In this document: piece by piece, positions 9,825 to 18,181 of the stretch
Numbering within the stretch: position 1 is the stretch's first letter
How the letters are laid out: every line of letters starts with the position of its first letter
Source: Myxococcaceae bacterium
GTDB lineage: Bacteria; Myxococcota; Myxococcia; Myxococcales; Myxococcaceae
Direction: 5' to 3'
NCBI GenBank assembly: GCA_022616315.1
Contig: JAKEEX010000608.1
Span: 1-39,827 of the forward strand
DNA: 39,827 bases
Notes under the pieces: model-generated
Told to the model about the DNA's origin: nothing
Databases searched by the model: none
The model's input: the letters and a program-made list of their open reading frames with translations, nothing else
Position numbers and translations under genes: made by a program

Positions 9825-12434
9825 CTACGGGATGGCGATCGGCGCGAGGTCGTCCATGATCTTCGGATCGGTCGTCGCGCCACCGCCCATCGCCCACTGC
9901 CCACCCTCGGGGGTGAGCTCGCGGAACGCGGCGCCGATCCCGTCGAAGTCCCACGTCGCGACGTACACCTTCACGCCCGACCAGGAGGCCAGGCCGAGCG
10001 CCGTGCGGTCGTAGCTGAAGGTGACCGTCCTGGACGCCTCGTCCGCGGTCATCGTCGGGTTCCAGGCTGCGGTCGCGCCGTACGTCTCCGCCGTCGCGCC
10101 AGTGGAGGTCGTCGTCTTCACCGACTCCCAGCCGAACGCGAAGTGCGAGTACGTCCAGGCGAAGCCATCCGGCGTGGTCGCGCTCAGCTTCGGCATCACG
10201 TTCGTCCCCGCGCTTCCCGGGACGGAGAGGTAGATGTTGAAGGCCACGTGGTCGAACCCGTTGCTCGGGTTCCACGACCTGGACCAGTCGGCCATCTGGA
10301 TCTTGAGGTTCATCGTGGTCGCTTCGACCTCGAGCGTGACCCCGTCGATGTCCATCTGGTCCCGGAACGTGGCGTCCTTCGGGTACGTGTAGGTCCCGAC
10401 GGGGCCGGTGTCGTCGCCCACCGGATCGTCGAACGTGTAGATGTCTCCCTGGAACACGGTGTCCGAGGTGAAGCGGTAGCGGGGCGAGGCCGCCTGGGCG
10501 GAGCGCGCGTAGAAGCTGACCGTGTGCGCGTTGAGGCCCTTCGGGAACGCGGACACCGGGAGGACCACGCTCCAGCTCCCGTCCGCAGCGACGGGGATGG
10601 AGGTGGCGCGGTCGACGTAGTCGTCCACCACCATCCGGAGCGAGGTGCTCGCCGGCGTGACCGTGCCCGAGAGGGTGACGTCGTCGCGGAAGGTCTGCCC
10701 TTCGATGGGGGTGGTCACCGAGATGGTCGCGGTCGGCGCCGGCGGGGCCTGCGTCGGCCCCGACGGACGGGCGATCAGCACCGCACGCGCGGGCAGCTCC
10801 ATCCGCAGGCGGCCACCCTCACCCACCACCGGCGTGGGGGGCTCCTTCTCCGAGTGGAGGACCTCCAGCACGGTGCCCGCGGGGAGCTTCGTGTCGAGGT
10901 CGTTCACCAGCACCTTCTCCCCCGCGGTGTTCATCAGCACCAGCACACTCTGGCCCTCGAGGGTCCGGCGGAACGCGAACGCCCCGGCGCCGGCGTGGGT
11001 GTCGTAGAGCACCTCGAGCTCGCCGCGGCGGAGCGCCGGGGAGGCCTTGCGGAGCGCGGCCAGCTTCTGGACCTTCTGGTAGAAGGTGCTCTCGAGGTAC
11101 TGGTCGATCCCGATGTTCTCGAAGCCGCCCCGGAACATCGCAGCGCGGTTCTCGGTGAGGAGCTGCTCGGTCCCGTAATAGACGACCGGGATGCCGGGCG
11201 CCGTGAAGAGGAACGCGAGCGCCTGCGCGAGCCCGTCACGGGTGGAGACCGAGAGGAAGCGCCGCACGTCGTGGTTGTCGATGAAGCTCGGCATCACGTG
11301 CGGGTTCGGGAAGCGCGCGCGGTCCATCGACCGCTGCAGCCGGTAGGTGAGCAGCGCGGTGGGCCTGCTCGCAGCGAACACCCGGTCGATCTCCCCGTAG
11401 AGCGGGAAGTTCAACACCGCCGGCAGCTCCGGCGCCTCGGCCGTGCCGAGGAAGCTCGAGACCTTCCTCTCTGCGGTGTCGGTGAAGGGCTCGGACACCT
11501 CGTACACCTCGCCGAACGCGAAGAACCGGTCGCGCCCCGTCGCCGCTGCGACCGCGTGCATCCCGGGCGCCTCGGCGTCGGTGGAGTGGAAGAAGTCGTT
11601 CCAGAACGCGTGCGGCGCGAACTTCGCGGTGTCGACGCGGAAGGCGTCCACGCCCACCTCGCGGATCCAGTAGCCGTACGAGTCGCGCAGCGCCCTGCGG
11701 ACCACCGGGTTCTCGGTGTTGAGGTCGTCCAGGTCGGACAGCTGCCAGCTCACCTCCTGCTCCGCGCTCGAGTAGTCGGAGATGGCGGGCGTCCAGTGGT
11801 AGATGGCCGCGTCCCGCTGCGCCGGGTCGGTGGCGTCGTTCTGATCGAACGGAGCCTGCGTCGGCCTGTCGGTGGGCACCGCGCCGGTGTTGCTGACGAT
11901 GCCCGCACCGACGTTGGCCGGGTCGTAGGCCGAGTACTGGAAGAAGTTCCCCATGTGGTTGGGGACCACGTCCTGGATGAGGTACATCCCGCGCCGGTGG
12001 AGCGCGTCGCTCAGCGCCTTGTAGGTGTCGAGCGTGCCGAAGTGCTCGTCCACCTGCTTCAGGTCCCGTGCCCAGTAGCCGTGGTAGCCGCCGTACTGCT
12101 GGAGCGGGTCCCACCACATGTTCGCCACGGGCGGGGTGATCCACACCGCGGTCGCGCCGAGGCCCTGGATGTAGTCCAGCCGGTCGATGATTCCCTGCAG
12201 ATCGCCGCCGGAGAAGTGCGCGGGGCTGGAGGGGTCGAACTCGCCGCGCCCCTGGTCGTCGTTCGACGGGTCACCGTTCGCGAACCGGTCCGTCATCACG
12301 AAGTAGATGACCTGGTCCTCCCACGCCGGTGATGGGACGTGGAGGAGCAACTCCTCCTTCTTTGGGCTGCAGGAGAGCGTGAGCGCGCCCAGAAGGAGCG
12401 GCAGGACCTGACGGGAACGGTGCGAAGCGCTCAT
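9825..12434 (-). CDS. alpha-amylase lipoprotein (GH13) with Ig-like and glucodextranase-C-like domains
   Basis: A predicted surface enzyme that cuts alpha-1,4-glucans. The 869-residue protein starts at the ATG at 12434 and has a lipoprotein signal ending LTLSC (Cys22). The GH13 barrel spans about 30-480, with DVVPNH, the nucleophile Asp268 in AFRVDTAKF, the acid Glu309 in FGEVYE and Asp389 in IDNHDVRRF. A beta-sandwich of Ig type follows (about 565-655, ISVTTPIEGQTF). The C-terminal 200 residues resemble the glucodextranase C-terminal module (DDPVGDDTGPVGTYTYP) that is also found in the proteins at 12451 and 18182. The start codon lies 16 nt after the stop of the upstream gene, so the two are co-transcribed. 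It is more likely an endo-amylase or neopullulanase-type enzyme than a glucosidase. Confidence 0.9.
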   Translation of the reverse strand: MSASHRSRQVLPLLLGALTLSCSPKKEELLLHVPSPAWEDQVIYFVMTDRFANGDPSNDDQGRGEFDPSSPAHFSGGDLQGIIDRLDYIQGLGATAVWITPPVANMWWDPLQQYGGYHGYWARDLKQVDEHFGTLDTYKALSDALHRRGMYLIQDVVPNHMGNFFQYSAYDPANVGAGIVSNTGAVPTDRPTQAPFDQNDATDPAQRDAAIYHWTPAISDYSSAEQEVSWQLSDLDDLNTENPVVRRALRDSYGYWIREVGVDAFRVDTAKFAPHAFWNDFFHSTDAEAPGMHAVAAATGRDRFFAFGEVYEVSEPFTDTAERKVSSFLGTAEAPELPAVLNFPLYGEIDRVFAASRPTALLTYRLQRSMDRARFPNPHVMPSFIDNHDVRRFLSVSTRDGLAQALAFLFTAPGIPVVYYGTEQLLTENRAAMFRGGFENIGIDQYLESTFYQKVQKLAALRKASPALRRGELEVLYDTHAGAGAFAFRRTLEGQSVLVLMNTAGEKVLVNDLDTKLPAGTVLEVLHSEKEPPTPVVGEGGRLRMELPARAVLIARPSGPTQAPPAPTATISVTTPIEGQTFRDDVTLSGTVTPASTSLRMVVDDYVDRATSIPVAADGSWSVVLPVSAFPKGLNAHTVSFYARSAQAASPRYRFTSDTVFQGDIYTFDDPVGDDTGPVGTYTYPKDATFRDQMDIDGVTLEVEATTMNLKIQMADWSRSWNPSNGFDHVAFNIYLSVPGSAGTNVMPKLSATTPDGFAWTYSHFAFGWESVKTTTSTGATAETYGATAAWNPTMTADEASRTVTFSYDRTALGLASWSGVKVYVATWDFDGIGAAFRELTPEGGQWAMGGGATTDPKIMDDLAPIAIP

Positions 12435-12450
12435 GGTGAGCCTCGAGGAA

Positions 12451-13797
12451 TCAAGGGGTCGGCGGGGACGAGGGGCGCTGCCCGGCCTGCGCGAAGTGCA
12501 CCCGGTGGCCCGGCCGGATCTCACCCTTCCCGTCGGTGATGTTCGCGAGGACGAAGCCGTTCGAGACGTCCGTCACCACGACCCGGCCGAGCTTGCGCCC
12601 CTCACCGTCCACCACGGTGCCGAGCTGCCACTGGCGCGGCCCTCCCTTCGGGGTGGGGATGACCGCGGTGTCTCCGGTGATGCTGGCGATCTCGAGCGAC
12701 AGGCTCTCTCCTGGCGCAGTCGGCGGCGAGGGCACCGGGGTGGGGGCGCTGGGCACGGCGATGCGGCTCGGGTCCAGGGGCCCGCCTGCCACGGGGCCTG
12801 CGGGAGCGGGGGCCGACGGCGGCGTGCCCGCAGCCTGGCCGCTGCTCGGGGCCGGGGCCGGGGCGGGAGCGGGGGCCGGCGGAGGCGTGCCCGCAGCCTG
12901 GCCAGTGCTCGGGGCCGGGGCGGACGAGGCGCCGGCGAGCGCATCCGCGCTTGCACCGCCGGGGTACACCATCGGCACGATCGCGGCCTTGTCTGGGCCG
13001 AAGCTGCCGAGAACGTCCGCCTGCGAGACGCCCGGCGGAAGGATGACGTCGATGACGTGCGGGTTGTTGCTGCCGAGATTGCCACCGCCGAAGGCACGCT
13101 CCTCCGGCACGCCGTAGACCGGGAGCGTGAGCATGTTCGACTCGCGCATGCCCCGGAGCCAATCGACGGCCGAGAAGGAGGCGTCCCACGCGGCGCCGCT
13201 CACCATCACCGAATAGCCCCAGTCCTTCCGGGGAGGCCCCCCCAGCTGCGCGAGGGGGACGCGCACGGTGAGAGTCTGCCCGGAGCTTCTCACCGGGCCC
13301 GGGGTGATGACGTGCCTGGCCATCTCGGCGTCCACGGTGGCGAGCTCGCTGCGCGCCGCTCCGGGACGGGGAACGATTGCGATTGCGCGCTCCCACCCGG
13401 ACCCGGGTTGAAAGGCGACGCGCCTGCCAGGGAGCGCCCGGGTGAAGCCCGCTCCCGGCGTGGTGTCGAGGTAGATGTCCACGTTCTGCGTGTAGATGCC
13501 GTTGTCGAGGATGAGGTCCCCGCGGTCTCCGCGCTGCGCGACGATGTTCCGGCGCACGTTCGCGCCAAGGGTGACCTCGAAGACGGCGTCCTGCCCCTCG
13601 ACCCGCACCGAGAACCTCCGCAGGTCGAAGTCACCCGGCCGGTACTCGGCCCCCGTCGGGTAGAGGTAGCTGCCCGGGCCGCGGTCGTCGTCACGCGGGT
13701 CCTCCAGGGTCACCACCGCGGGTGCCGGTGCAGCAAGGGCCGGGGCCGCCGCCGTGAGGAGCGCAGCCAGACAGGAGCCGAGAGTGGACCGCCGCAT
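12451..13797 (-). CDS. secreted glucodextranase-C-like protein with Pro/Ala repeat linker
   Basis: An exported 448-residue protein with no catalytic motif that I can see. A signal peptide (about 1-23, ending ALAAPA) is followed by a domain like the glucodextranase C-terminal module: DPRDDDRGPGSYLYPTGAEY near the start and NNPHVIDVILPPG and PMVYPG near the end (about 28-290). Next is a Pro/Ala-rich linker with a 21-residue repeat (APSTGQAAGTPP / APSSGQAAGTPP), then a C-terminal small beta domain (about 375-440). GGAGG sits 9 nt before the ATG. The upstream gene's terminator ends just before it, so this gene may have its own promoter or be read through. It is probably a carbohydrate-binding or surface partner of the amylase next door; that role is inferred. 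Confidence 0.8.
   Translation of the reverse strand: MRRSTLGSCLAALLTAAAPALAAPAPAVVTLEDPRDDDRGPGSYLYPTGAEYRPGDFDLRRFSVRVEGQDAVFEVTLGANVRRNIVAQRGDRGDLILDNGIYTQNVDIYLDTTPGAGFTRALPGRRVAFQPGSGWERAIAIVPRPGAARSELATVDAEMARHVITPGPVRSSGQTLTVRVPLAQLGGPPRKDWGYSVMVSGAAWDASFSAVDWLRGMRESNMLTLPVYGVPEERAFGGGNLGSNNPHVIDVILPPGVSQADVLGSFGPDKAAIVPMVYPGGASADALAGASSAPAPSTGQAAGTPPPAPAPAPAPAPSSGQAAGTPPSAPAPAGPVAGGPLDPSRIAVPSAPTPVPSPPTAPGESLSLEIASITGDTAVIPTPKGGPRQWQLGTVVDGEGRKLGRVVVTDVSNGFVLANITDGKGEIRPGHRVHFAQAGQRPSSPPTP
12800..12920 (-). repeat. 63-bp-period tandem repeat within a coding linker
   Basis: Two 58-bp copies (12800-12857 and 12863-12920), offset by 63 bp, differ at four positions. The period equals 21 codons, so changes in copy number keep the frame. 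It encodes the Pro/Ala linker of the protein at 12451-13797. Confidence 0.8.
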
Positions 13798-13820
13798 GTG
13801 ACATGGCCTCCGAAAAATGA

Positions 13821-13853
13821 GGGGCGAGGAAGTCGCATGGACCCCCTCGCCCC
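13821..13853 (-). terminator. intrinsic terminator after the lipoprotein operon
   Basis: On the minus strand a 9-bp perfect stem (GGGGCGAGG / CCTCGCCCC, 15-nt loop) is followed after three bases by TTTTT. It begins 27 nt past the stop codon at 13881. This is the best Rho-independent terminator in the window. It splits the minus-strand array into an outer-membrane operon and a downstream amylase pair. Confidence 0.8.
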
Positions 13854-13880
13854 GGATTCAACTTGAAGCGCTACCCGTGA

Positions 13881-14801
13881 CTACGGGATGGCGACGTAGG
13901 TGTTCTGGTTGCTGTCGAGGACGGCGACGGTCTTCTCGACGAAGTCACCGGTCGCGCCCTTCACGAATGCCTTCACTCCGTTGAGCTCGCCCGCGGAACC
14001 GTCCTTGTAGTCAACGCCGCCGACCACCCAGATGAACTCGGCGTTGGCGCCGCTGGCCAGCTTCAGGCGGCGAATTGCGTTCAAGCTCAGGGTGTAGGTG
14101 TAGATGCCGTCACTCGCGGTCGCATCGCCATGGGTGCCGTCGTCGTAGGTCTCCTCGGGCGACCAGTCGGAGAAGGTGCCCTTCACCTGCGGCTTGGTGC
14201 CCGCGGGCAGCTCGAACGTGCCGCCCAGGTTGTTGGTGTCAAGGGTCAGACGCAGGTCATTAGTCCCATCGGGGTCGAGCATAAGACCAGCGGCGGTGAC
14301 CGGCGTGGTCGAGCCGGCAGGGATCGTGACGGAGCCATCCGAGCCCTTCCAGATCCAGCAGCCACCCGAGTTGCCGCAGTTCGGGCCCGCCGGGATCTGC
14401 GCGCCGTACTTGATCTCGAGAGCTTCGGTCTGTTTCGGGAGGAACGCCGTGATGCCGAACTTGTTGTCACCAGCGACCGCGCCCTTCGGCTCGTGACCGC
14501 CCTTGTCCCAGGGACCGTCGTCATACAGCGGAGCGTAGGGGCCATTGCCGCCAGCCCAGTCTGCAGAGTACGTCAAGAGGCGGGTGGCCTTGTCGTAGGT
14601 GAAGCTGCCCTTCCACTCGAGCCCCTCGTTCACGTAGAAGCCCGGCCGGCCACTCGCGTCGATCGTGAAGCTGAGCGCCACGGTGTTCTCGGGCTGGGGG
14701 AAGCCCTCCTCCTCGGGCGGGGGCTCGATGGGCGTGCCGCAGCCCGCGATGAGCAGGCCGGCGGCGGTGATGAAACCAAGGATCTTCTTCGTCTCGTTCA
14801 T
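13881..14801 (-). CDS. starch-binding-like lipoprotein, last gene of the porin operon
   Basis: A 306-residue predicted lipoprotein: the signal ends LIAGC with Cys21 and +2 Gly, consistent with the outer membrane. It starts at the ATG at 14801 with a strong GGAGGAG site. The body is beta-rich. Near residue 218 it has YDDGTHGDATASDGIYTYTL, a motif found in carbohydrate-binding modules of amylases and in SusE/SusF-like proteins. The same motif recurs in the next gene upstream. No catalytic residues are recognisable. The gene is 25 nt downstream of the 464-residue lipoprotein gene and ends just before an intrinsic terminator. Function inferred: capture of glucan chains at the surface. The protein family is not one I can name with certainty. 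Confidence 0.78.
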   Translation of the reverse strand: MNETKKILGFITAAGLLIAGCGTPIEPPPEEEGFPQPENTVALSFTIDASGRPGFYVNEGLEWKGSFTYDKATRLLTYSADWAGGNGPYAPLYDDGPWDKGGHEPKGAVAGDNKFGITAFLPKQTEALEIKYGAQIPAGPNCGNSGGCWIWKGSDGSVTIPAGSTTPVTAAGLMLDPDGTNDLRLTLDTNNLGGTFELPAGTKPQVKGTFSDWSPEETYDDGTHGDATASDGIYTYTLSLNAIRRLKLASGANAEFIWVVGGVDYKDGSAGELNGVKAFVKGATGDFVEKTVAVLDSNQNTYVAIP

Positions 14802-14826
14802 TTGCACTTCTCCTCCGTCGTCGTGC

Positions 14827-16221
14827 CTACTCGGCCACGAACTCCTCACAGCTCACCGTCAGCGGCGCCACCCAGTCCGGGGTAACGAAGCCGTCCGGCA
14901 CACAGTCGTTGTCCACGTCGGCAGGGACCTCGCGGGCCTCGGGCTGGCCGTCGCCGTTGAGATCCTCGTCCCACTCAAGCGTTCCGCCTGACTTGGGATT
15001 CAGGTTGTAGAGGTCCTTGTTGGTCGCCTCGTCTCCGAAATTGTCGAAGCGGGCGACGTAGCCATCGCCGTTGACGTCTTGGACCTCGAAGATGCGCTGG
15101 TTGCCGGGCCACTCCTCTGTGCCCGTCCACAGGTCACCCTTGTTGCCCCATGTGTACTTGTACCCGATGCGCACGCCACGCGGCAGATCGAACGCAACCG
15201 ACCAGATGTTGTCGCCCGCGACCTGATCGCCGTTCGTCCCGTCGTCGTACATGGACACCTGATTCGGGGTCCAGCCGCCGCGGTTGCCGAGCATCGCGTC
15301 CACAAGGATGTCCTGCACCGGCGAGGTCTTGTGGATTCCACCGACGAAGAACATCTGTCGGCCGGGCTCGTTCCTCACCCAGCGGAAGCGGTCGATCTGG
15401 CCACAGGCACCGTTGAGCTTGCCGGCGTTGAAGTTCACCGTGAACACGGTGCGCACCAGGTCGGGGTCCGGCGGTGCCGACAGCTCTGTGCCCTGCAGCG
15501 CCTCGAGGAAGAGCACGTCGAACGCCTCGGTGGTCTGGTTGAGGACCCCGTTGCCGTCGTAGTCGTAGTTCGCCCGGACGACCCAGTCGGGGTTGAGCGC
15601 GCTCGTCTCCACCACGTATTGCCCGGTGGCTTCATCCTCCGAGACGACCGGCGACTGGAACACCTGCGTGGACGTGGTCACGTCGAGGTTCGCGCGCGCG
15701 ATGATCCGCTCCATGATCCGGACCAGCTCGGCGGACGGTCCCGGGACGGCGTAGCGCGGCGCGAGCTTCTTGCCGGTGATGCAGAGCAGATCGTCGGAGA
15801 GCTTCCCGAGGGTCTTGCCGGTCGGCCCGAGCAGCCCCTCGACGAGCTTCACCGTCGCGGTGCTCCTCGCGTCGAGGCTCACCCCCTCGACAGTCCCCTC
15901 GTTCGGAAGGCGAGGCATGAACGCCTCGTACATGACCTCCCCCTGGATGGCGCGCAGGCGCATGCCGGCGTAGGCACCCGCGATGAAGTTCACCTCGTAC
16001 TGGCCGTCGGCCACCTTCGAGGCGAACGGGGTGATGGTCTTCCCCGCGGAGTCCACGCCGACGAAGGTGGGATCGGGGAGCGAGATGGTCCCCTTGACGG
16101 TGCTCACCGGCTGCGTGTGCGGAGGACCGCCGTAGAGGTTGAACGCACCCTCGAGCCCGCAGCCGGGCCCGAGCAGAGACACTGCGGCGAGGGCGAGCGC
16201 CCTCTGGAGCTTGGATCGCAT
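14827..16221 (-). CDS. putative starch-binding lipoprotein with Ca-binding-like repeats
   Basis: A 464-residue predicted lipoprotein: signal 1-20, Cys21 in LGPGC, +2 Gly. The N-terminal half is beta-rich and not recognised. From about residue 324 it has YDDGTNGDQVAGDNIWSVAF, like the neighbouring lipoprotein and like starch-binding modules, followed by aromatic-rich sequence (YKYTWGNKGDLWTGTEEWPG) suited to sugar stacking. The C-terminus has several Asp/Asn-rich loops (DVNGDGYVA, DLNGDGQPE, DVDNDCVPD) resembling EF-hand/dockerin-type calcium sites. Its ATG shares one base with the stop of the barrel gene (TGATG), and GGAGG lies 10 nt upstream. The tight coupling suggests it works with the barrel, as Sus lipoproteins do; this is inferred. 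Confidence 0.78.
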   Translation of the reverse strand: MRSKLQRALALAAVSLLGPGCGLEGAFNLYGGPPHTQPVSTVKGTISLPDPTFVGVDSAGKTITPFASKVADGQYEVNFIAGAYAGMRLRAIQGEVMYEAFMPRLPNEGTVEGVSLDARSTATVKLVEGLLGPTGKTLGKLSDDLLCITGKKLAPRYAVPGPSAELVRIMERIIARANLDVTTSTQVFQSPVVSEDEATGQYVVETSALNPDWVVRANYDYDGNGVLNQTTEAFDVLFLEALQGTELSAPPDPDLVRTVFTVNFNAGKLNGACGQIDRFRWVRNEPGRQMFFVGGIHKTSPVQDILVDAMLGNRGGWTPNQVSMYDDGTNGDQVAGDNIWSVAFDLPRGVRIGYKYTWGNKGDLWTGTEEWPGNQRIFEVQDVNGDGYVARFDNFGDEATNKDLYNLNPKSGGTLEWDEDLNGDGQPEAREVPADVDNDCVPDGFVTPDWVAPLTVSCEEFVAE

Positions 16222-18170
16222 CAAAACGCAACCTCCACGAACGCCTTCGAGCGGACGACCCGCCATTTCTGGTCGAAGACGCCCGGGATCGAGCGGAACT
16301 GGTCCTTGTGGAAGTACTCGAGGACGTAGCCGATGTTGGCGCCCCCGAACGTGTACGAGAGCCCGGCGCGGCCGATGTGCCGGCGGGTGGCGTAGTCGAA
16401 GAAGCCCTGCGACTGCGAGCCGCCGCGGTTCTTCTCGTCCCAGTAGCTCCACTCGTAGCCGAGCGTGCCCTTCAGCTCGTTGTTGAACTGGTAGCCGAGC
16501 TGGGCGAACGCCATCATGCTGTCGCCCCGGTAGGTGTCGTCGAGGTTGTCCTGTTTGCGGTAGTCCACGTCGCGGACGTACTTCAGCTTCACCTTCGCGG
16601 TCAGCCCCTGCACCCCGGGCACCAGCGTGTCGGCGCCGAGCACGGCGATCTGGGTGTTCCGGTTCTGGAACTCCTTGTAGACCGAGCGCGGGTCACGGCC
16701 GCGGTCGTGCACGTTCGCGTAGTCGCTGTTGGCGGTGTACGAGACCGGGTCGGTGAACCCGTCCGTGTAGAGGAAGTCGGGGTACTCGAGCTCGACGTTC
16801 CGGTCCTGCTCGTTGGTGTTGTACGTGAGGTAGGTGAGCTCGCCGGTGAGCTTGAGAGCGCCGCTCACGTACTCGACGACGCCGGTGCCGCCGTGCCAGC
16901 CGATGATGGACTCGTACCAGGGCTCGTCGAAGTCCACGAACTCGTTGGCGATGTTCAGCGTCGGCAGCTGCCCGCCGGTGACGAAGCCGCCCCCGATGAT
17001 GCCGTCGGTGAGGAGCACGTCTGCCTCGCGCCGGGCGCCGAAGTTCGCGTTGAAGTCCTCGCCGATGTTGAAGTACTCGGCCTTGAACGACAGGCCGTTC
17101 TCGAAGGGGTCGAACAGCTCGACGAGCACCTTGCCCGCGACGTCACCCACCGGCACTGACTTGCCCAGTGAGTCGAACCGGTACACCAGCGGCGAGAACC
17201 CCTGGTCGTTCTGGACCGCGTTCGTCGCGTAGTCGGTGTTGATGTGGCTCCATCCCTGCGCGACCAAAGCGCGGACGCTGAGCGCCTCGAAGTCGGCGGG
17301 GGCGTAGGTCGCCTCGAGGGTGCCGTTGACGGCGCGGAAGCGGGGGGCCCACTTGACCGCGTGGTCGGCACCCCGGTCGCCCGAGGGCTCACCGGTGAGG
17401 TCGGGGTCGAACCGGTCCGCCTCGACGTCCTGGAGGTAGGCGCCGATAACGTTCAGGGTGAGGTCCGGGTGCGGGGAATAGCCGAGCTTCAGGGCGTAGG
17501 CCCAGTCCCCACCCCAGAAGCTGGACAGCGGGTCGGAGTGCGCCAGACCGGTGTTCCAGCGCGGCCCGATGAACAGCTTCGGCAGCGCGATCGCCGCGGT
17601 GTGGTAGGTGAAAGTGCCCAGCGCCCCCTCGACGAACGCGCCATAGCCGTTGGTGCGGTCGATGTAGCGCGACTTGCCGATGGTCCACTCGTTGAACATC
17701 CCGAGGTCGCTGGAGCCGATGTGGATCCAGCGCACCGTGGGGATGGGAGCGGCGATGCGCGCCCAGGCCGAGCGGAGCTTGATGTACTGGGCGTGGTTCA
17801 TCCCCTGGCTCTCGCCCGAGGTGTTCCCGGTGAAGGGGGTGTTGGAGGGGTAGTCCCAGCGGGTGTCGCCGTTCTCCCACCAGTCCTGCCAGAGCGCGCC
17901 CCAGCGGCTCTGGATGGACGCGCCGGCGGAGACCTTGTCGCTCACCCGGCCCTTGATGCCGATCTCGAGCTCGGTGCAGACGCCGTTGTGGCCGCCGATG
18001 TTGTCGGGCCAGAACGGGTTGGAGAGCGAGAGGCAGCCGGTGGTGGCGTCGTTCTGGTACAGGTACTTGGTGTAGATCTTCCCCGTCAGCTCGAGGTTGC
18101 TGGCCTGCGCGAGTGCGAGGCCCGGCGCGGCGAGCAGGGCGAGTGCGGCGGCGGTCGTGATGGGTTTCAT
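16221..18170 (-). CDS. outer-membrane beta-barrel protein, probable maltodextrin porin
   Basis: A 649-residue exported protein with a clear Sec signal (MKPITTAAALALLAAPGLALAQA) and a long series of alternating amphipathic beta strands with aromatic girdles. The last residue is Phe (SKAFVEVAF), as required for BAM-mediated barrel insertion. No plug domain, TonB box or LamB signature is visible. The best reading is a large porin-like barrel that admits dextrins, since the operon encodes surface amylase and two binding lipoproteins. A GTG at 18185 overlapping the previous stop by 4 nt (GTGA) is an alternative start adding five residues; I prefer the ATG at 18170 for its typical signal peptide. 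The barrel assignment is firm; the substrate is inferred. Confidence 0.82.
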   Translation of the reverse strand: MKPITTAAALALLAAPGLALAQASNLELTGKIYTKYLYQNDATTGCLSLSNPFWPDNIGGHNGVCTELEIGIKGRVSDKVSAGASIQSRWGALWQDWWENGDTRWDYPSNTPFTGNTSGESQGMNHAQYIKLRSAWARIAAPIPTVRWIHIGSSDLGMFNEWTIGKSRYIDRTNGYGAFVEGALGTFTYHTAAIALPKLFIGPRWNTGLAHSDPLSSFWGGDWAYALKLGYSPHPDLTLNVIGAYLQDVEADRFDPDLTGEPSGDRGADHAVKWAPRFRAVNGTLEATYAPADFEALSVRALVAQGWSHINTDYATNAVQNDQGFSPLVYRFDSLGKSVPVGDVAGKVLVELFDPFENGLSFKAEYFNIGEDFNANFGARREADVLLTDGIIGGGFVTGGQLPTLNIANEFVDFDEPWYESIIGWHGGTGVVEYVSGALKLTGELTYLTYNTNEQDRNVELEYPDFLYTDGFTDPVSYTANSDYANVHDRGRDPRSVYKEFQNRNTQIAVLGADTLVPGVQGLTAKVKLKYVRDVDYRKQDNLDDTYRGDSMMAFAQLGYQFNNELKGTLGYEWSYWDEKNRGGSQSQGFFDYATRRHIGRAGLSYTFGGANIGYVLEYFHKDQFRSIPGVFDQKWRVVRSKAFVEVAF

Positions 18171-18181
18171 CGCTTGAGTGC

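Noticed and set aside
10143-12332. Open frame antisense to the alpha-amylase
   Set aside because: Arg/Val/Gly/His-rich, no family signature, and fully overlaps a gene with all GH13 catalytic residues.
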